Positions 6,661 to 14,163 of a DNA stretch of 17,020 nt are shown here, one piece after another (the stretch's first letter is position 1; every line of letters starts with the position of its first letter). This DNA comes from an uncultured Carnobacterium sp. (GTDB lineage Bacteria > Bacillota > Bacilli > Lactobacillales > Aerococcaceae). Made by a program: the position numbers and the translations under genes. The notes beneath the pieces are model-generated. The model was not told the DNA's origin and searched no databases. It saw only the letters and a list, made by a program, of their open reading frames with translations. Location: NCBI GenBank assembly GCA_905371865.1, contig CAJPNA010000010.1:1-17020 (forward strand), given 5' to 3'.

Positions 6661-7785
6661 TTATTGTTTAATTTTCTTTTGGCTATGCAGTGGTTTGGCA
6701 AAAATCATACGTCCAGCAGCTGTTTGAAGAGCACTCGTTACGACCACCTCAATCTCTTCATTCATATAATATTGTCCATCTTCAACAACAATCATGGTTC
6801 CGTCATCTAGATAAGCTACGCCTTGCTGACGTTCTGTTCCTTGTTTGACTACGGTAGTCTTCAACGTTTCACCCGGAATCACCACCGGCTTAATGGCTTG
6901 CGCTAATGCATTAATATTAAAGACCGGAACATTTTGGAATTCACTCACTTTATTTAAGTTAAAATCGTTCGTGATAATAATGCCGTCAATCGCCTTCGCC
7001 AAGCGAATCAACTTACGGTCTACTTCATTAATGTCATCATAATCTCCATCGTAAATCTCTACTTGAATATGCTCTTCTTTTTGAAGGGCGTTCAAAATAT
7101 CTAATCCACGGCGACCCCTCACACGTTTTAAACTGTCAGCACTATCCGCAATGTATTGAAGTTCGTTTAATACAAATACCGGAATCACTAGTACCCCTTC
7201 TATAAAACCTGTTTTAGCAATATCGTAAATACGACCATCAATAATAACACTTGTATCGAGTAGTTTATATTTTCTAAAATTATCTCCTACTTTTCGCTGT
7301 AATACGGGACCTTCTTCTGCTTTTTTCTTGTTGATTGTGAAAACTCTTAGAATATCTTCACGACGAGTGGTTCCTACGTAAAATCCAAGATATCCAAAAA
7401 TAATACTTAGAGCAATCGGCAAGGCTTGAGTAATTGCAGGGATTTGTAAATTAGTAAATGGGAGCCCCACAAGCCACGCCACTAAAAGTCCAATCAGTGC
7501 TCCTATCATTCCAAAGAGTAAATAGCTTACAGACAGTTGGTTCACTAGCTTCTCAAGTCTTTTCACACCGGATAAAATCGGATCCGTTACGAAAAAAGAA
7601 AAAAAGAATAGAATAATTGCGCCTAACAAAATATTCGTAACTTGAGAAGTAATCCAGTCATTAGAAATTGATAAAGCTGCCCAAATGCTTGGGAGGTAGG
7701 TTGCTCCTAAGGACCCTCCAAGCAATACAAAAATGAGCTGTAATAATTTTTTTCCGTAGGATTGAAATTTTTTGGGTTGTTCCAT
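6661..7785 (-). CDS. yacL: Membrane-anchored PIN/TRAM-domain protein YacL
   Basis: Probable membrane-bound ribonuclease-like protein, found next to radA in Bacillus and relatives; its cellular target is not established. The 374 residues begin with four hydrophobic segments (about 14-35, 47-68, 86-108, 118-138). A PIN domain follows at about 172-290 with the acidic residues expected at its metal site: D177 in LLDTS, D183 in IIDG, E208 in VLNELQ, and D274 in TNDFN. A TRAM domain, a small RNA-binding barrel, covers about 297-364 (VIPGETLKT to AGRMIFAKP). A GGAGAGG site lies 5 bases before the ATG. It starts 15 bases after the radA stop, so it is the last gene of dut-radA-yacL. In Bacillus disA stands between radA and yacL; it is missing at this place. 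Confidence 0.92.
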   Translation of the reverse strand: MEQPKKFQSYGKKLLQLIFVLLGGSLGATYLPSIWAALSISNDWITSQVTNILLGAIILFFFSFFVTDPILSGVKRLEKLVNQLSVSYLLFGMIGALIGLLVAWLVGLPFTNLQIPAITQALPIALSIIFGYLGFYVGTTRREDILRVFTINKKKAEEGPVLQRKVGDNFRKYKLLDTSVIIDGRIYDIAKTGFIEGVLVIPVFVLNELQYIADSADSLKRVRGRRGLDILNALQKEEHIQVEIYDGDYDDINEVDRKLIRLAKAIDGIIITNDFNLNKVSEFQNVPVFNINALAQAIKPVVIPGETLKTTVVKQGTERQQGVAYLDDGTMIVVEDGQYYMNEEIEVVVTSALQTAAGRMIFAKPLHSQKKIKQ

Positions 7786-7800
7786 TAAATCCTCTCCTTT

Positions 7801-9186
7801 CTATTTTTCTTGACCGAAGGCTTTGTAAATAGCTTCTTTTACAGAAGATACACCTACGACCTCTATATTTTCAGGGATTTTCCATCCATCTAAGTTATTT
7901 TTTGGAATAAAGACACGCTTAAATCCGAGCTTCTCTGCTTCACGAACACGATCATAGACACGGTTCACTTTTCGAATTTCTCCTGTTAAGCCAATTTCAC
8001 CGATAAAGCAATCCCCCATCTGCGTTTCTTTTTCCTTATAGCTTGAAACGATACTCATCGCAATCGCTAAATCGACTGCAGGTTCGTTGAGTTTCAAACC
8101 ACCTGTTGATTTAAAGTAAGCATCTTGATTTTGTAAGAGAAGTCCTGCACGTTTCTCAAGTACCGCCATCAAGAGCGCGACACGATTATAGTCCAGACCA
8201 CTTGTGGTACGACGGGCATTTCCAAAGGCCGTTGGGGACAATAAACATTGTACCTCAGTTAAAATTGGCCTTGTCCCTTCAAGTGACACCACAATCGCTG
8301 AACCTGTCGCTCCAGCAAGTCGCTCTTCTAGAAAAACTTCTGACGGATTTGTCACTTCGTTCAGTCCTTCTTGATGCATTTCAAACACACCAATCTCATT
8401 CGTTGACCCAAACCGGTTTTTCACAGAGCGAAGTACGCGGAAACTATGATGTTTATCCCCTTCAAAATAAAGAACGGTGTCGACCATATGTTCCAACATA
8501 CGAGGCCCAGCCAATGCTCCCTCTTTAGTCACGTGACCAACAATAAAAATGGCAATTTGATTGAGTTTAGCAAGTCGCATTAATGTCGCTGTTGCCTCAC
8601 GAACGTGAGACACGCTTCCGGCTACGCCATTCGCCTGCGGATGTGTCATCGTTTGAATCGAGTCGATAATGACATAGTCCGGCTTCAATGTTTCCACTTG
8701 CGTAACAATATCTTCTAAGTTTGTCTCCGCATAAATATAAAATCCGTCTGCCTGCATCCCGAGACGCTCCGCACGCATTTTAATTTGAGAAGCACTTTCT
8801 TCTCCGGATACATAGAGAACCGTTCCTTGTGTTTGTTGTAATTCACTAGACACTTGTAATAATAAAGTCGATTTCCCAATACCAGGATCTCCACCAATCA
8901 ATACCAGAGAGCCTGGTACCACGCCACCACCGAGAACGCGATCGAGTTCACTAATGGACGTTTGGACACGGTTGACGCGTTCATAAGAAACTTGGTCGAG
9001 TCGCATCGGTTTTGTTTTATGCGCTTCTTCTGACTGTTGCACTAAAGAAGGTCGTTTCGTGTTACTTGTCGTTTCCTTAAACTCTTCCATCGTGGACCAA
9101 TTTCCACAGTTTGGACATTTCCCTAAATATTTTGGTGAATTATATCCACATTCTCTACATACAAAACTTGTGGCTGTTTTTGCCAT
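7801..9186 (-). CDS. radA: DNA repair protein RadA (Sms)
   Basis: RecA-like ATPase/helicase that works with RecA in recombination repair and, in naturally competent bacteria, extends D-loops. The 461 residues start with a C4 zinc finger (C10, C13, C24, C27). The RecA-type core has Walker A GGDPGIGKST (98-107), Walker B around VIIDSIQTM, and the RadA-specific KNRFG motif at 256-260. The C-terminal third is the Lon-protease-like domain (LNEPAVDLAIAMSIVSSYKE, then EIGLTGEIRKV). All key residues are present, and the length is normal. AAAGGAG at 9192-9198 precedes the ATG and overlaps or touches the stop codon of dut, 12 bases upstream, which points to coupled translation in one operon with dut and yacL. 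Confidence 0.97.
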   Translation of the reverse strand: MAKTATSFVCRECGYNSPKYLGKCPNCGNWSTMEEFKETTSNTKRPSLVQQSEEAHKTKPMRLDQVSYERVNRVQTSISELDRVLGGGVVPGSLVLIGGDPGIGKSTLLLQVSSELQQTQGTVLYVSGEESASQIKMRAERLGMQADGFYIYAETNLEDIVTQVETLKPDYVIIDSIQTMTHPQANGVAGSVSHVREATATLMRLAKLNQIAIFIVGHVTKEGALAGPRMLEHMVDTVLYFEGDKHHSFRVLRSVKNRFGSTNEIGVFEMHQEGLNEVTNPSEVFLEERLAGATGSAIVVSLEGTRPILTEVQCLLSPTAFGNARRTTSGLDYNRVALLMAVLEKRAGLLLQNQDAYFKSTGGLKLNEPAVDLAIAMSIVSSYKEKETQMGDCFIGEIGLTGEIRKVNRVYDRVREAEKLGFKRVFIPKNNLDGWKIPENIEVVGVSSVKEAIYKAFGQEK

Positions 9187-9198
9187 ATTGGCTCCTTT

Positions 9199-9762
9199 CT
9201 AACGAACGCCAGAAGAACCAAAACCGCCTGTACGTTCATTCATATCATTTTCTTCGTCCGTATCTGCTTTTAAAAATGGTAAGAAAATACCTTGGCCAAT
9301 ACGGTCGCCTTTTTTAATTTCTTTATCAAATAATCCAAAGTTGATTAATTGGAAGTAAATATGACCTTCATTATCTGGATTATTATAGTAGTCGCTATCG
9401 ACAACCCCAATTCCGTTTGGTAATACTAAAAAGTGTTTGAGTGGATTACTTGAACGGTTTGCAAGCTGTAAATATTCATCTTCTTGCATATAAGATTTAA
9501 TTCCTGTTGGAACAAGAATCGGTTTTAATACCTTTTGTTCTTTTTGTAATTCTGCCTCAACCGTTTCTTTATCGGTTGTGTAAATCCATTGTTTTAATTG
9601 AGTAGCAGCAAATTTAAAGATCATTTTCCAAATACTTGGCAACACAATATCTTCTGCCGCTTCAAAATCATAACCTGCCGAATGTTTTGTAGAACGTTTA
9701 GGAACATTAATTCCTTTTCCTTCGTAGGCAGATATCACTTCGAATCCACGTTTTCTTTCCAT
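9199..9762 (-). CDS. dut: dUTPase (dUTP diphosphatase), long form
   Basis: Hydrolyses dUTP to dUMP and pyrophosphate, keeping uracil out of DNA and supplying thymidylate synthesis. The five motifs of trimeric dUTPases are in order: motif 1 SAGYDFE (28-34), motif 2 NRSSN (102-106), motif 3 GIGVVDSDYY (117-126, catalytic Asp in VVDSDY), motif 4 KGDRIGQGIF (151-160), motif 5 RTGGFGSSG (177-185). At 187 residues it is about 40 longer than the usual bacterial enzyme; the extra part lies at about 43-80 between motifs 1 and 2 and is rich in charged and aromatic residues. The final FGSSG arm is intact, so the enzyme should be active. AAGGTG lies before the ATG. It is the first gene of dut-radA-yacL; dut and radA are also neighbours near the origin in streptococci. 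Confidence 0.93.
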   Translation of the reverse strand: MERKRGFEVISAYEGKGINVPKRSTKHSAGYDFEAAEDIVLPSIWKMIFKFAATQLKQWIYTTDKETVEAELQKEQKVLKPILVPTGIKSYMQEDEYLQLANRSSNPLKHFLVLPNGIGVVDSDYYNNPDNEGHIYFQLINFGLFDKEIKKGDRIGQGIFLPFLKADTDEENDMNERTGGFGSSGVR

Positions 9763-9797
9763 TTCATCACCTTTTTCATTTAAAGTTTCTATCCCTT

Positions 9798-9806
9798 ATG
9801 ATAACA
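9798..9806 (-). promoter_or_regulatory. Probable extended -10 promoter of dut-radA-yacL
   Basis: On the minus strand TATCAT (9798-9803) has TG one base upstream (9805-9806). The -35 region is poor (ATGCAA at 17 bases). Start about 30 bases before the dut ATG. Confidence 0.5.
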
Positions 9807-9914
9807 AAGTTTTGCAAAGCTTGCATCCGTGTTTACTCATTTTTTGAAAATCCTTACATTCTTTATCTTAAGATACGGTAAAACGAATCCTTCGAATCTG
9901 GATTTTCGGCAATA

Positions 9915-9943
9915 TGCACAAAATTCAGGGTGCTTTTTGTGCA
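9915..9943. promoter_or_regulatory. Perfect inverted repeat upstream of msmK
   Basis: TGCACAAAA (9915-9923) and TTTTGTGCA (9935-9943) are exact inverted copies around 11 bases. No T-run follows, so an operator is likelier than a terminator. It lies about 70 bases before the msmK ATG in the divergent dut/msmK intergenic region. It does not fit the CcpA cre consensus, so the binding protein is unknown. Confidence 0.5.
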
Positions 9944-10014
9944 ATCTACCCTATCTCTTTCTAACCAAAAAAAGTACACTAATAATGTTAAAACAATGAT
10001 AGGGGGAAATCCTA

Positions 10015-11118
10015 ATGGTAGAAATGCAATTAAACCATATCCACAAAAAATATGACAACGCGGAAAACTATTCCGTAACAGACTTTAACTTACACATCAA
10101 AGACCGCGAATTCATCGTATTCGTAGGACCTTCTGGATGCGGTAAATCAACTACACTTCGTATGATTGCTGGTCTAGAAGATATTTCTGAAGGGGAATTA
10201 AAAATTGGCGACGTTGTGATGAACGACGTAGCTCCAAAAGATCGTGATATCGCGATGGTATTCCAAAACTATGCTCTATATCCTCACATGAGCGTATATG
10301 ACAACATGGCATTCGGATTAAAATTACGTAAATACGACAAAGCTGAAATTGACAAACGCGTTAAAAATGCTGCTGAAATCTTAGGATTAGCTCAATACTT
10401 AGAACGTAAACCAGCTGCTTTATCTGGTGGTCAACGTCAACGTGTAGCTTTAGGCCGTGCAATCGTTCGTGATGCTAAAGTATTCTTAATGGACGAACCT
10501 CTTTCTAACTTAGATGCTAAATTACGTGTTGCGATGCGTGCTGAAATTGCAAAATTACACCGTCGTTTAGAAACAACAACCATTTACGTAACTCACGACC
10601 AAACAGAAGCGATGACAATGGCGGACCGTATCGTCATTATGAAAGATGGTTTCGTACAACAAATCGGTACTCCACAAGAAGTGTACAACACACCTAATAA
10701 TGTATTCGTAGCTGGATTCATCGGATCACCAGCAATGAACTTCTTCACTGTCACATTGAAAGACGGCGTGATTACAAACGGTAAAGGTTTATCATTACAA
10801 TTACCAGAAGCGAAGAAAAAACTTCTTGAAGAAAAAGGATATGAAGGAAAAGAACTTATCTTCGGTATCCGCCCAGAAGATATCAAAGGGGCTCAAATCG
10901 CTATCGATACTTACCCTTCATCTTCAGTGAAAGCAGAAGTTGTTGTATCAGAATTACTTGGTGCAGAAACAATGCTTTACACTCGTGTTGATGATACTGA
11001 ATTCGTATCTAAAGTGGATGCACGTGACTTCCACAACCCAGGCGAAACAGTTGAATTAGCATTCGACTTAAACAAATCTCACTTCTTCGACAAAGATACT
11101 GAACAAGTGATTCGCTAA
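10015..11118 (+). CDS. msmK: Sugar ABC transporter ATPase, MsmK/UgpC type
   Basis: Cytosolic ATPase of the MalK/MsmK/UgpC family, which powers carbohydrate import through CUT1-type permeases. Over 367 residues: Walker A GPSGCGKST (38-46), Q-loop in VFQNYALYPHMSV, signature LSGGQ (136-140), Walker B VFLMDEP (156-162), H-loop at H194 (VTHDQTEAM), and then a C-terminal OB-fold/TOBE regulatory domain (about 235-367, including FGIRPEDIKGA). AGGGGG (10001-10006) precedes the ATG. No permease or sugar-binding gene is near, as is usual for streptococcal MsmK, where one ATPase serves several importers; such sharing here is inferred. The gene uses rather uniform codons (many CGT, AAC, GAA, TTA), unlike its neighbours, which suggests strong expression. 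It stands alone between a divergent operon and its terminator. Confidence 0.9.
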   Translation: MVEMQLNHIHKKYDNAENYSVTDFNLHIKDREFIVFVGPSGCGKSTTLRMIAGLEDISEGELKIGDVVMNDVAPKDRDIAMVFQNYALYPHMSVYDNMAFGLKLRKYDKAEIDKRVKNAAEILGLAQYLERKPAALSGGQRQRVALGRAIVRDAKVFLMDEPLSNLDAKLRVAMRAEIAKLHRRLETTTIYVTHDQTEAMTMADRIVIMKDGFVQQIGTPQEVYNTPNNVFVAGFIGSPAMNFFTVTLKDGVITNGKGLSLQLPEAKKKLLEEKGYEGKELIFGIRPEDIKGAQIAIDTYPSSSVKAEVVVSELLGAETMLYTRVDDTEFVSKVDARDFHNPGETVELAFDLNKSHFFDKDTEQVIR

Positions 11119-11138
11119 GAATAAACTACGGAAACTAC

Positions 11139-11175
11139 AAAAGCTGACAGCTCGAATGAGCCGTCAGCTTTTTTT
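11139..11175. terminator. Bidirectional terminator between msmK and the 112-aa ORF
   Basis: A stem of about 14 pairs (11139-11153 with 11158-11172; one A-C mismatch, loop GAAT) with seven Ts on the plus strand and AAAA (Ts on the minus strand) on the other side. It serves msmK and the convergent small gene. Confidence 0.92.
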
Positions 11176-11184
11176 CATTTTTAA

Positions 11185-11523
11185 TTATTCGTCTACTTCT
11201 TGAAACTCACATTCAAAACGATAGGCGAAAAATTTTTCAATCACAGATTGGAGTTCATTGTCACTAAGGTTTTGAATAATCTCATCAAAATCAATCGCTT
11301 CTAATTCTTCCTCGGTAAGTTTTTGATAGGGTGGTAAATCAGAGTACTGTCTTAATTCATCATAGACAATAAAGTCTCCATCAATAAACGATTCAATGAG
11401 GCCACGTCTTTGAAGAAGATAAAACAACTCTTGGTAACTATCCCCTGTAAAACTATACACCGTCTTATCCGAATAAATTCCACAACAATGCGTTTGATTT
11501 AAATTTAATTTTACTTTGGTCAT
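11185..11523 (-). CDS. Unknown small acidic protein (112 aa)
   Basis: No family was recognised. The protein starts MTKVKLNLNQTHCCGIYSDK, with a CC pair at residues 13-14, a short beta-rich N-terminal half (KTVYSFTGDSYQELFYLLQ), and a strongly acidic C-terminal half with likely helices (LTEEELEAIDFDEIIQNLSDNELQ). It has no signal peptide or membrane segment, so it should be cytosolic. AGAAGGA (about 11529-11535) lies before the ATG at 11523. There is no promoter or terminator in the 41 bases between it and tRNA-Ser upstream, and a strong terminator follows its stop codon, so it seems to be transcribed together with the tRNA. It is taken as real because of its ribosome site, its codon use and this fit between tRNA and terminator. 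Confidence 0.7.
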   Translation of the reverse strand: MTKVKLNLNQTHCCGIYSDKTVYSFTGDSYQELFYLLQRRGLIESFIDGDFIVYDELRQYSDLPPYQKLTEEELEAIDFDEIIQNLSDNELQSVIEKFFAYRFECEFQEVDE

Positions 11524-11564
11524 CTTCTTTTCCTTCTTTCATTGACTTCCATTTTTTTATATAA

Positions 11565-11651
11565 GGAGAAGAGGAGATTTGAACTCCCGCGCCGCTTTCA
11601 CGACCTATCGCATTTCGAGTGCGACCCCTTCAGCCTCTTGGGTACTTCTCC
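11565..11651 (-). tRNA. tRNA-Ser(CGA)
   Basis: An 87-base class II tRNA. The acceptor stem GGAGAAG/CTTCTCC is perfect, followed by TA, D-arm CCC-AAGAGGCTGAA-GGG, anticodon stem TCGCA/TGCGA around loop CTCGAAA (anticodon CGA at 11615-11617, reading UCG), the long variable arm typical of Ser with a GTCG/CGGC stem, and T-arm GGGAG-TTCAAAT-CTCCT. The discriminator base is U, unlike the G common in bacterial tRNA-Ser, and no CCA is encoded, so CCA must be added after transcription. No terminator follows it before the small ORF 41 bases on. Confidence 0.95.
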
Positions 11652-11659
11652 ATATTTTA

Positions 11660-11688
11660 AGTATAGTACGGATTTTTTCCTCAATCAA
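11660..11688 (-). promoter_or_regulatory. Promoter of tRNA-Ser and the small ORF
   Basis: On the minus strand TTGATT (11683-11688), 17 bases, TATACT (11660-11665). Transcription would begin only a few bases before the tRNA. Confidence 0.82.
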
Positions 11689-11700
11689 TGCTTTTTACAC

Positions 11701-11727
11701 AAAAAACCACCGACACGTGGCCGGTGG
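11701..11727 (-). terminator. Terminator downstream of rlmH
   Basis: On the minus strand CCACCG and CGGTGG (11722-11727 with 11707-11712) pair around a GC-rich 9-base loop and run into six Ts. It separates rlmH from the tRNA promoter. Confidence 0.85.
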
Positions 11728-11741
11728 AAAAAAGGATTAGA

Positions 11742-11767
11742 AATATTTATTTGGGAGGATAAATATT
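11742..11767. repeat. Short inverted repeat in the rlmH 3' flank
   Basis: AATATTTAT (11742-11750) and ATAAATATT (11759-11767) are exact inverted copies around TTGGGAGG. The whole stretch 11730-11870 is very AT-rich. It may be part of the 3' end of the rlmH transcript; no function is clear. Confidence 0.4.
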
Positions 11768-11870
11768 CTCTTTGGGAATAACTAGAGTATAAATACAGCT
11801 TATGAAATAAATATGAAGATAAATTCTCTATTTTGCACTTTCTTTTTATTTTTTTTATGAGAATATTTAC

Positions 11871-12350
11871 TTATTTATGATAAGCATGACCTGAATTAAT
11901 GCGAAATGAACGGTAAATTTGCTCGGTTAGAACGAGTCTCATCAGTTGATGAGGTAAGGTAATACGACCAAATGATATCTTACGGTCTGCGCGTCTTTTC
12001 ACAGCTGGACTTAACCCTAGAGATCCCCCAATAACAAATACCATCGAACTCTTACCATGCACTGCAAAAGTATCCATCTCTTTTGCCAATTGTTCTGAAC
12101 TCACCAAGTCTCCTTCGATAGCCATCGCTACGACTACATCTCCTTCTTTAATTTTAGAAAGGATACGTTCTCCTTCTTTTTCAAGTACTTGCTCCATTTC
12201 TTTATCGCTCAAATTCTCTGGTGCTTTTTCGTCTGGAACTTCAATAACATGGAACTTGCAGTAACTTCCTAATCGTTTTGCGTATTCATCTATTCCTTGT
12301 TTTAAATATTTTTCTTTTAGTTTGCCAACACTCACAATTGTGATATTCAT
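11871..12350 (-). CDS. rlmH: 23S rRNA (pseudouridine1915-N3)-methyltransferase RlmH
   Basis: SPOUT-class methyltransferase that methylates pseudouridine 1915 in helix 69 of 23S rRNA on assembled ribosomes, using S-adenosylmethionine. The 159 residues are the normal full length. Visible marks are the N-terminal MNITIVSVGKLKEKYL, the SAM-binding knot with IGGSLGLS (107-114), SFGRITLPHQLMRLVLTEQIYR (126-147) and the C-terminal GHAYHK (154-159). The start is ATG at 12350 with GAGGGG a few bases upstream. It lies directly beside the DnaA-box region and is separated by that region from htrA, which runs on the same strand. In streptococci rlmH and htrA are likewise near oriC. Identity is certain from the strong conservation of the family. 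Confidence 0.97.
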   Translation of the reverse strand: MNITIVSVGKLKEKYLKQGIDEYAKRLGSYCKFHVIEVPDEKAPENLSDKEMEQVLEKEGERILSKIKEGDVVVAMAIEGDLVSSEQLAKEMDTFAVHGKSSMVFVIGGSLGLSPAVKRRADRKISFGRITLPHQLMRLVLTEQIYRSFRINSGHAYHK

Positions 12351-12405
12351 TTAATCCCCTCGTTTCATCCAATATCTTACCTTTTTTTGAGGAAAAATGC
12401 TTGTT

Positions 12406-12817
12406 TTATCCTCTTATCCCCTACTTATCCACAGAGTTATCCACATGTACACATGTTCGCCACTAAATTTTGACATTTTTTATTCATACCCCCTAGATAT
12501 AGATTCACTTTCTTTAAATGTTACATAAATGTTATATTTCATTCTTGGACTTTTCCTTCAGTTATCCACAGTTGTACACACTGAATCTAAACCTTTAAAA
12601 ACGCTGTTATTTCAATATTCTTTGTCGTTTTATGAAAAAGTTATCCACAATAATTCTTTTTCATGTTTATGACTTTTTCCAATCAAATTCCGTATTCTAG
12701 GCTTTTTAGCACTTTCTGTTTTCAAAAGATGTTCCCCTAAGTTTGGACTTGACAAAGAGTTTTCCAAAGACTTTTCCACAGAGTTATCCACAATTCGGTG
12801 GATAAGTTTGAGGATAA
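12406..12817. other. DnaA-box cluster, candidate oriC
   Basis: Five perfect DnaA boxes TTATCCACA lie on the plus strand at 12425-12433, 12437-12445, 12562-12570, 12641-12649 and 12784-12792. TTTTCCACA at 12772-12780 has one mismatch, as do GGTGGATAA (12797-12805) and TGAGGATAA (12809-12817), which are boxes on the minus strand. Looser matches are at 12406 and 12414. The pair at 12425-12445 and the pair at 12772-12792 share the same 12-base register and 20 of 21 bases. The rest is AT-rich and has no gene. Such density is typical of bacterial origins. In streptococci oriC is close to htrA and rlmH, but between parB and dnaA, neither of which is in the window. It could instead be a DnaA-titrating cluster. 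Confidence 0.8.
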
Positions 12818-12820
12818 GTC

Positions 12821-12852
12821 AAAAAGTCGGATTACACATTTGCAATCCGACT
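12821..12852 (-). terminator. Terminator of htrA
   Basis: On the minus strand AGTCGGATT pairs perfectly with AATCCGACT (12844-12852 with 12825-12833), loop 10 bases, then five Ts. It begins 13 bases after the htrA stop and shields the DnaA-box region from htrA transcription. Confidence 0.92.
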
Positions 12853-12865
12853 CTCTCTTTATTTT

Positions 12866-14098
12866 TTATAAACTTGGGTTATTGGTTTCTGTTAGTGAAA
12901 CCGTTGTTGTATGCTTTTGTCCGTTACGATAATACGTTACTTCCAATTTATCTCCAACTTTATGGCTATAGAGTATTTTTCTTAAATTTTGAATTCCCTC
13001 TACTTTTTGACCATCCATTTCTACAATTACATCATAAGGTTGAAGTCCTGCCGCTTTTGCACTTCCTTTAGAAGAAACTTCTGCAACAACTACCCCGCCC
13101 TTCACATCTTTTGGTAAATTTAATTGATGAACGACTTGTGAATTCACATTCGTTAAGTTCACCATTGAAATTCCTAGAGCCGGACGAACGATTTTACCAT
13201 TTTTTTCCAATTCATTGATGATGGATACCACTTCATTACTAGGAATGGCAAATCCCATTCCTTCAACAGAAGATTTAGAAATCTTCATGGAGTTAATCCC
13301 AATCACTTGTCCCGCGCTATTAATTAAAGCTCCACCTGAGTTTCCTGGGTTAATCGCTGCATCAGTTTGAATCGCATTTACAATCCAATCTTGTTGACCA
13401 TCTCCATCCACGTCTGTAGGAACTGGACGATTATTTGCAGAAACAATCCCTTGCGTAACACTGGTAGCAAATTCACTGCCAAGAGGAGATCCAATTGCAA
13501 TAGCTGTCTGTCCTGCTTTTACCTCATCAGAGTTCGCAAACTCAGCTACAGTACTTACTTTATCTGCTGGAATACGAATTACTGCTAAGTCCGTCCATTG
13601 GTCACTCCCGACTAATTCTGCCTTTTCCCTAGTTCCATCTGCTAAAAGAACTTCTAACTCTTGCGAATTTGCAATAACATGATTGTTCGTTACGATGTAG
13701 GCATATCCATTTTCTTTTTTATAAATAACGCCACTACCTTCTGAAGCTGTCCTTAATTCATCATTTGATTGCTGTTGTTGCTGATTCCCATAAAAAGAAT
13801 TACGGCCAGATGCTTGTTTGTTAATAACAGAAACAACCGCATTTTTGACATTTTCAACCACTTTTGAAATATCATTATTCGTATTCGCAGCAGCTGTAGA
13901 GGTTTTTGTAGTAGTTACATTGTTCTCTGTGGCTTGTGTAGTAGGTGCTGGTGTTTGATGGTTTAAAGGATTTGTAACCGCCATAATTCCAATTCCGCTT
14001 GCGACTGCAATGGTTCCTCCAACAATTCCACCAACAAATCCATTTCTAAAACTTCTATTTTTACGTTTTCTAAGCTTTTTTTGTTGTTCTTCTTCCAT
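12866..14098 (-). CDS. htrA: Serine protease/chaperone HtrA (DegP-like)
   Basis: Membrane-anchored surface protease for quality control of exported proteins. Over 410 residues: a basic cytosolic N-end (KKLRKRKNR), one transmembrane segment (about 20-41), a Thr/Gln-rich linker to about residue 75 and a QQQQQ tract near 106, a trypsin-like domain (about 80-300) with triad H140 (TNNHV), D170 (WTDLA) and S254 (PGNSGG), and one PDZ domain (about 305-402). A loop DVDGDGQQD (229-237), placed just before the active-site strand, has the spacing of calcium-binding DxDxDG loops. GAGAGGAGTGA precedes the ATG. It is the last gene of the wal cluster, 107 bases after walJ; that gap holds a CiaR-like direct repeat. 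Calcium binding is a guess; the protease call is sure. Confidence 0.96.
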   Translation of the reverse strand: MEEEQQKKLRKRKNRSFRNGFVGGIVGGTIAVASGIGIMAVTNPLNHQTPAPTTQATENNVTTTKTSTAAANTNNDISKVVENVKNAVVSVINKQASGRNSFYGNQQQQQSNDELRTASEGSGVIYKKENGYAYIVTNNHVIANSQELEVLLADGTREKAELVGSDQWTDLAVIRIPADKVSTVAEFANSDEVKAGQTAIAIGSPLGSEFATSVTQGIVSANNRPVPTDVDGDGQQDWIVNAIQTDAAINPGNSGGALINSAGQVIGINSMKISKSSVEGMGFAIPSNEVVSIINELEKNGKIVRPALGISMVNLTNVNSQVVHQLNLPKDVKGGVVVAEVSSKGSAKAAGLQPYDVIVEMDGQKVEGIQNLRKILYSHKVGDKLEVTYYRNGQKHTTTVSLTETNNPSL

Positions 14099-14163
14099 TT
14101 GCTCACTCCTCTCGTTGTTACTTTAAAGATAAATTCCAAATATGAATTTAGTGTGAACAAACG

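Noticed and set aside
11542..11781. Plus-strand open frame of 79 codons
   Set aside because: It runs antisense through tRNA-Ser, its promoter and the rlmH terminator.
12489..12507. DnaA-trio element (TAGATATAG after a C-run) near the boxes
   Set aside because: Only every second triplet fits the middle-A rule of DnaA trios, so the match is too weak to claim an unwinding element.
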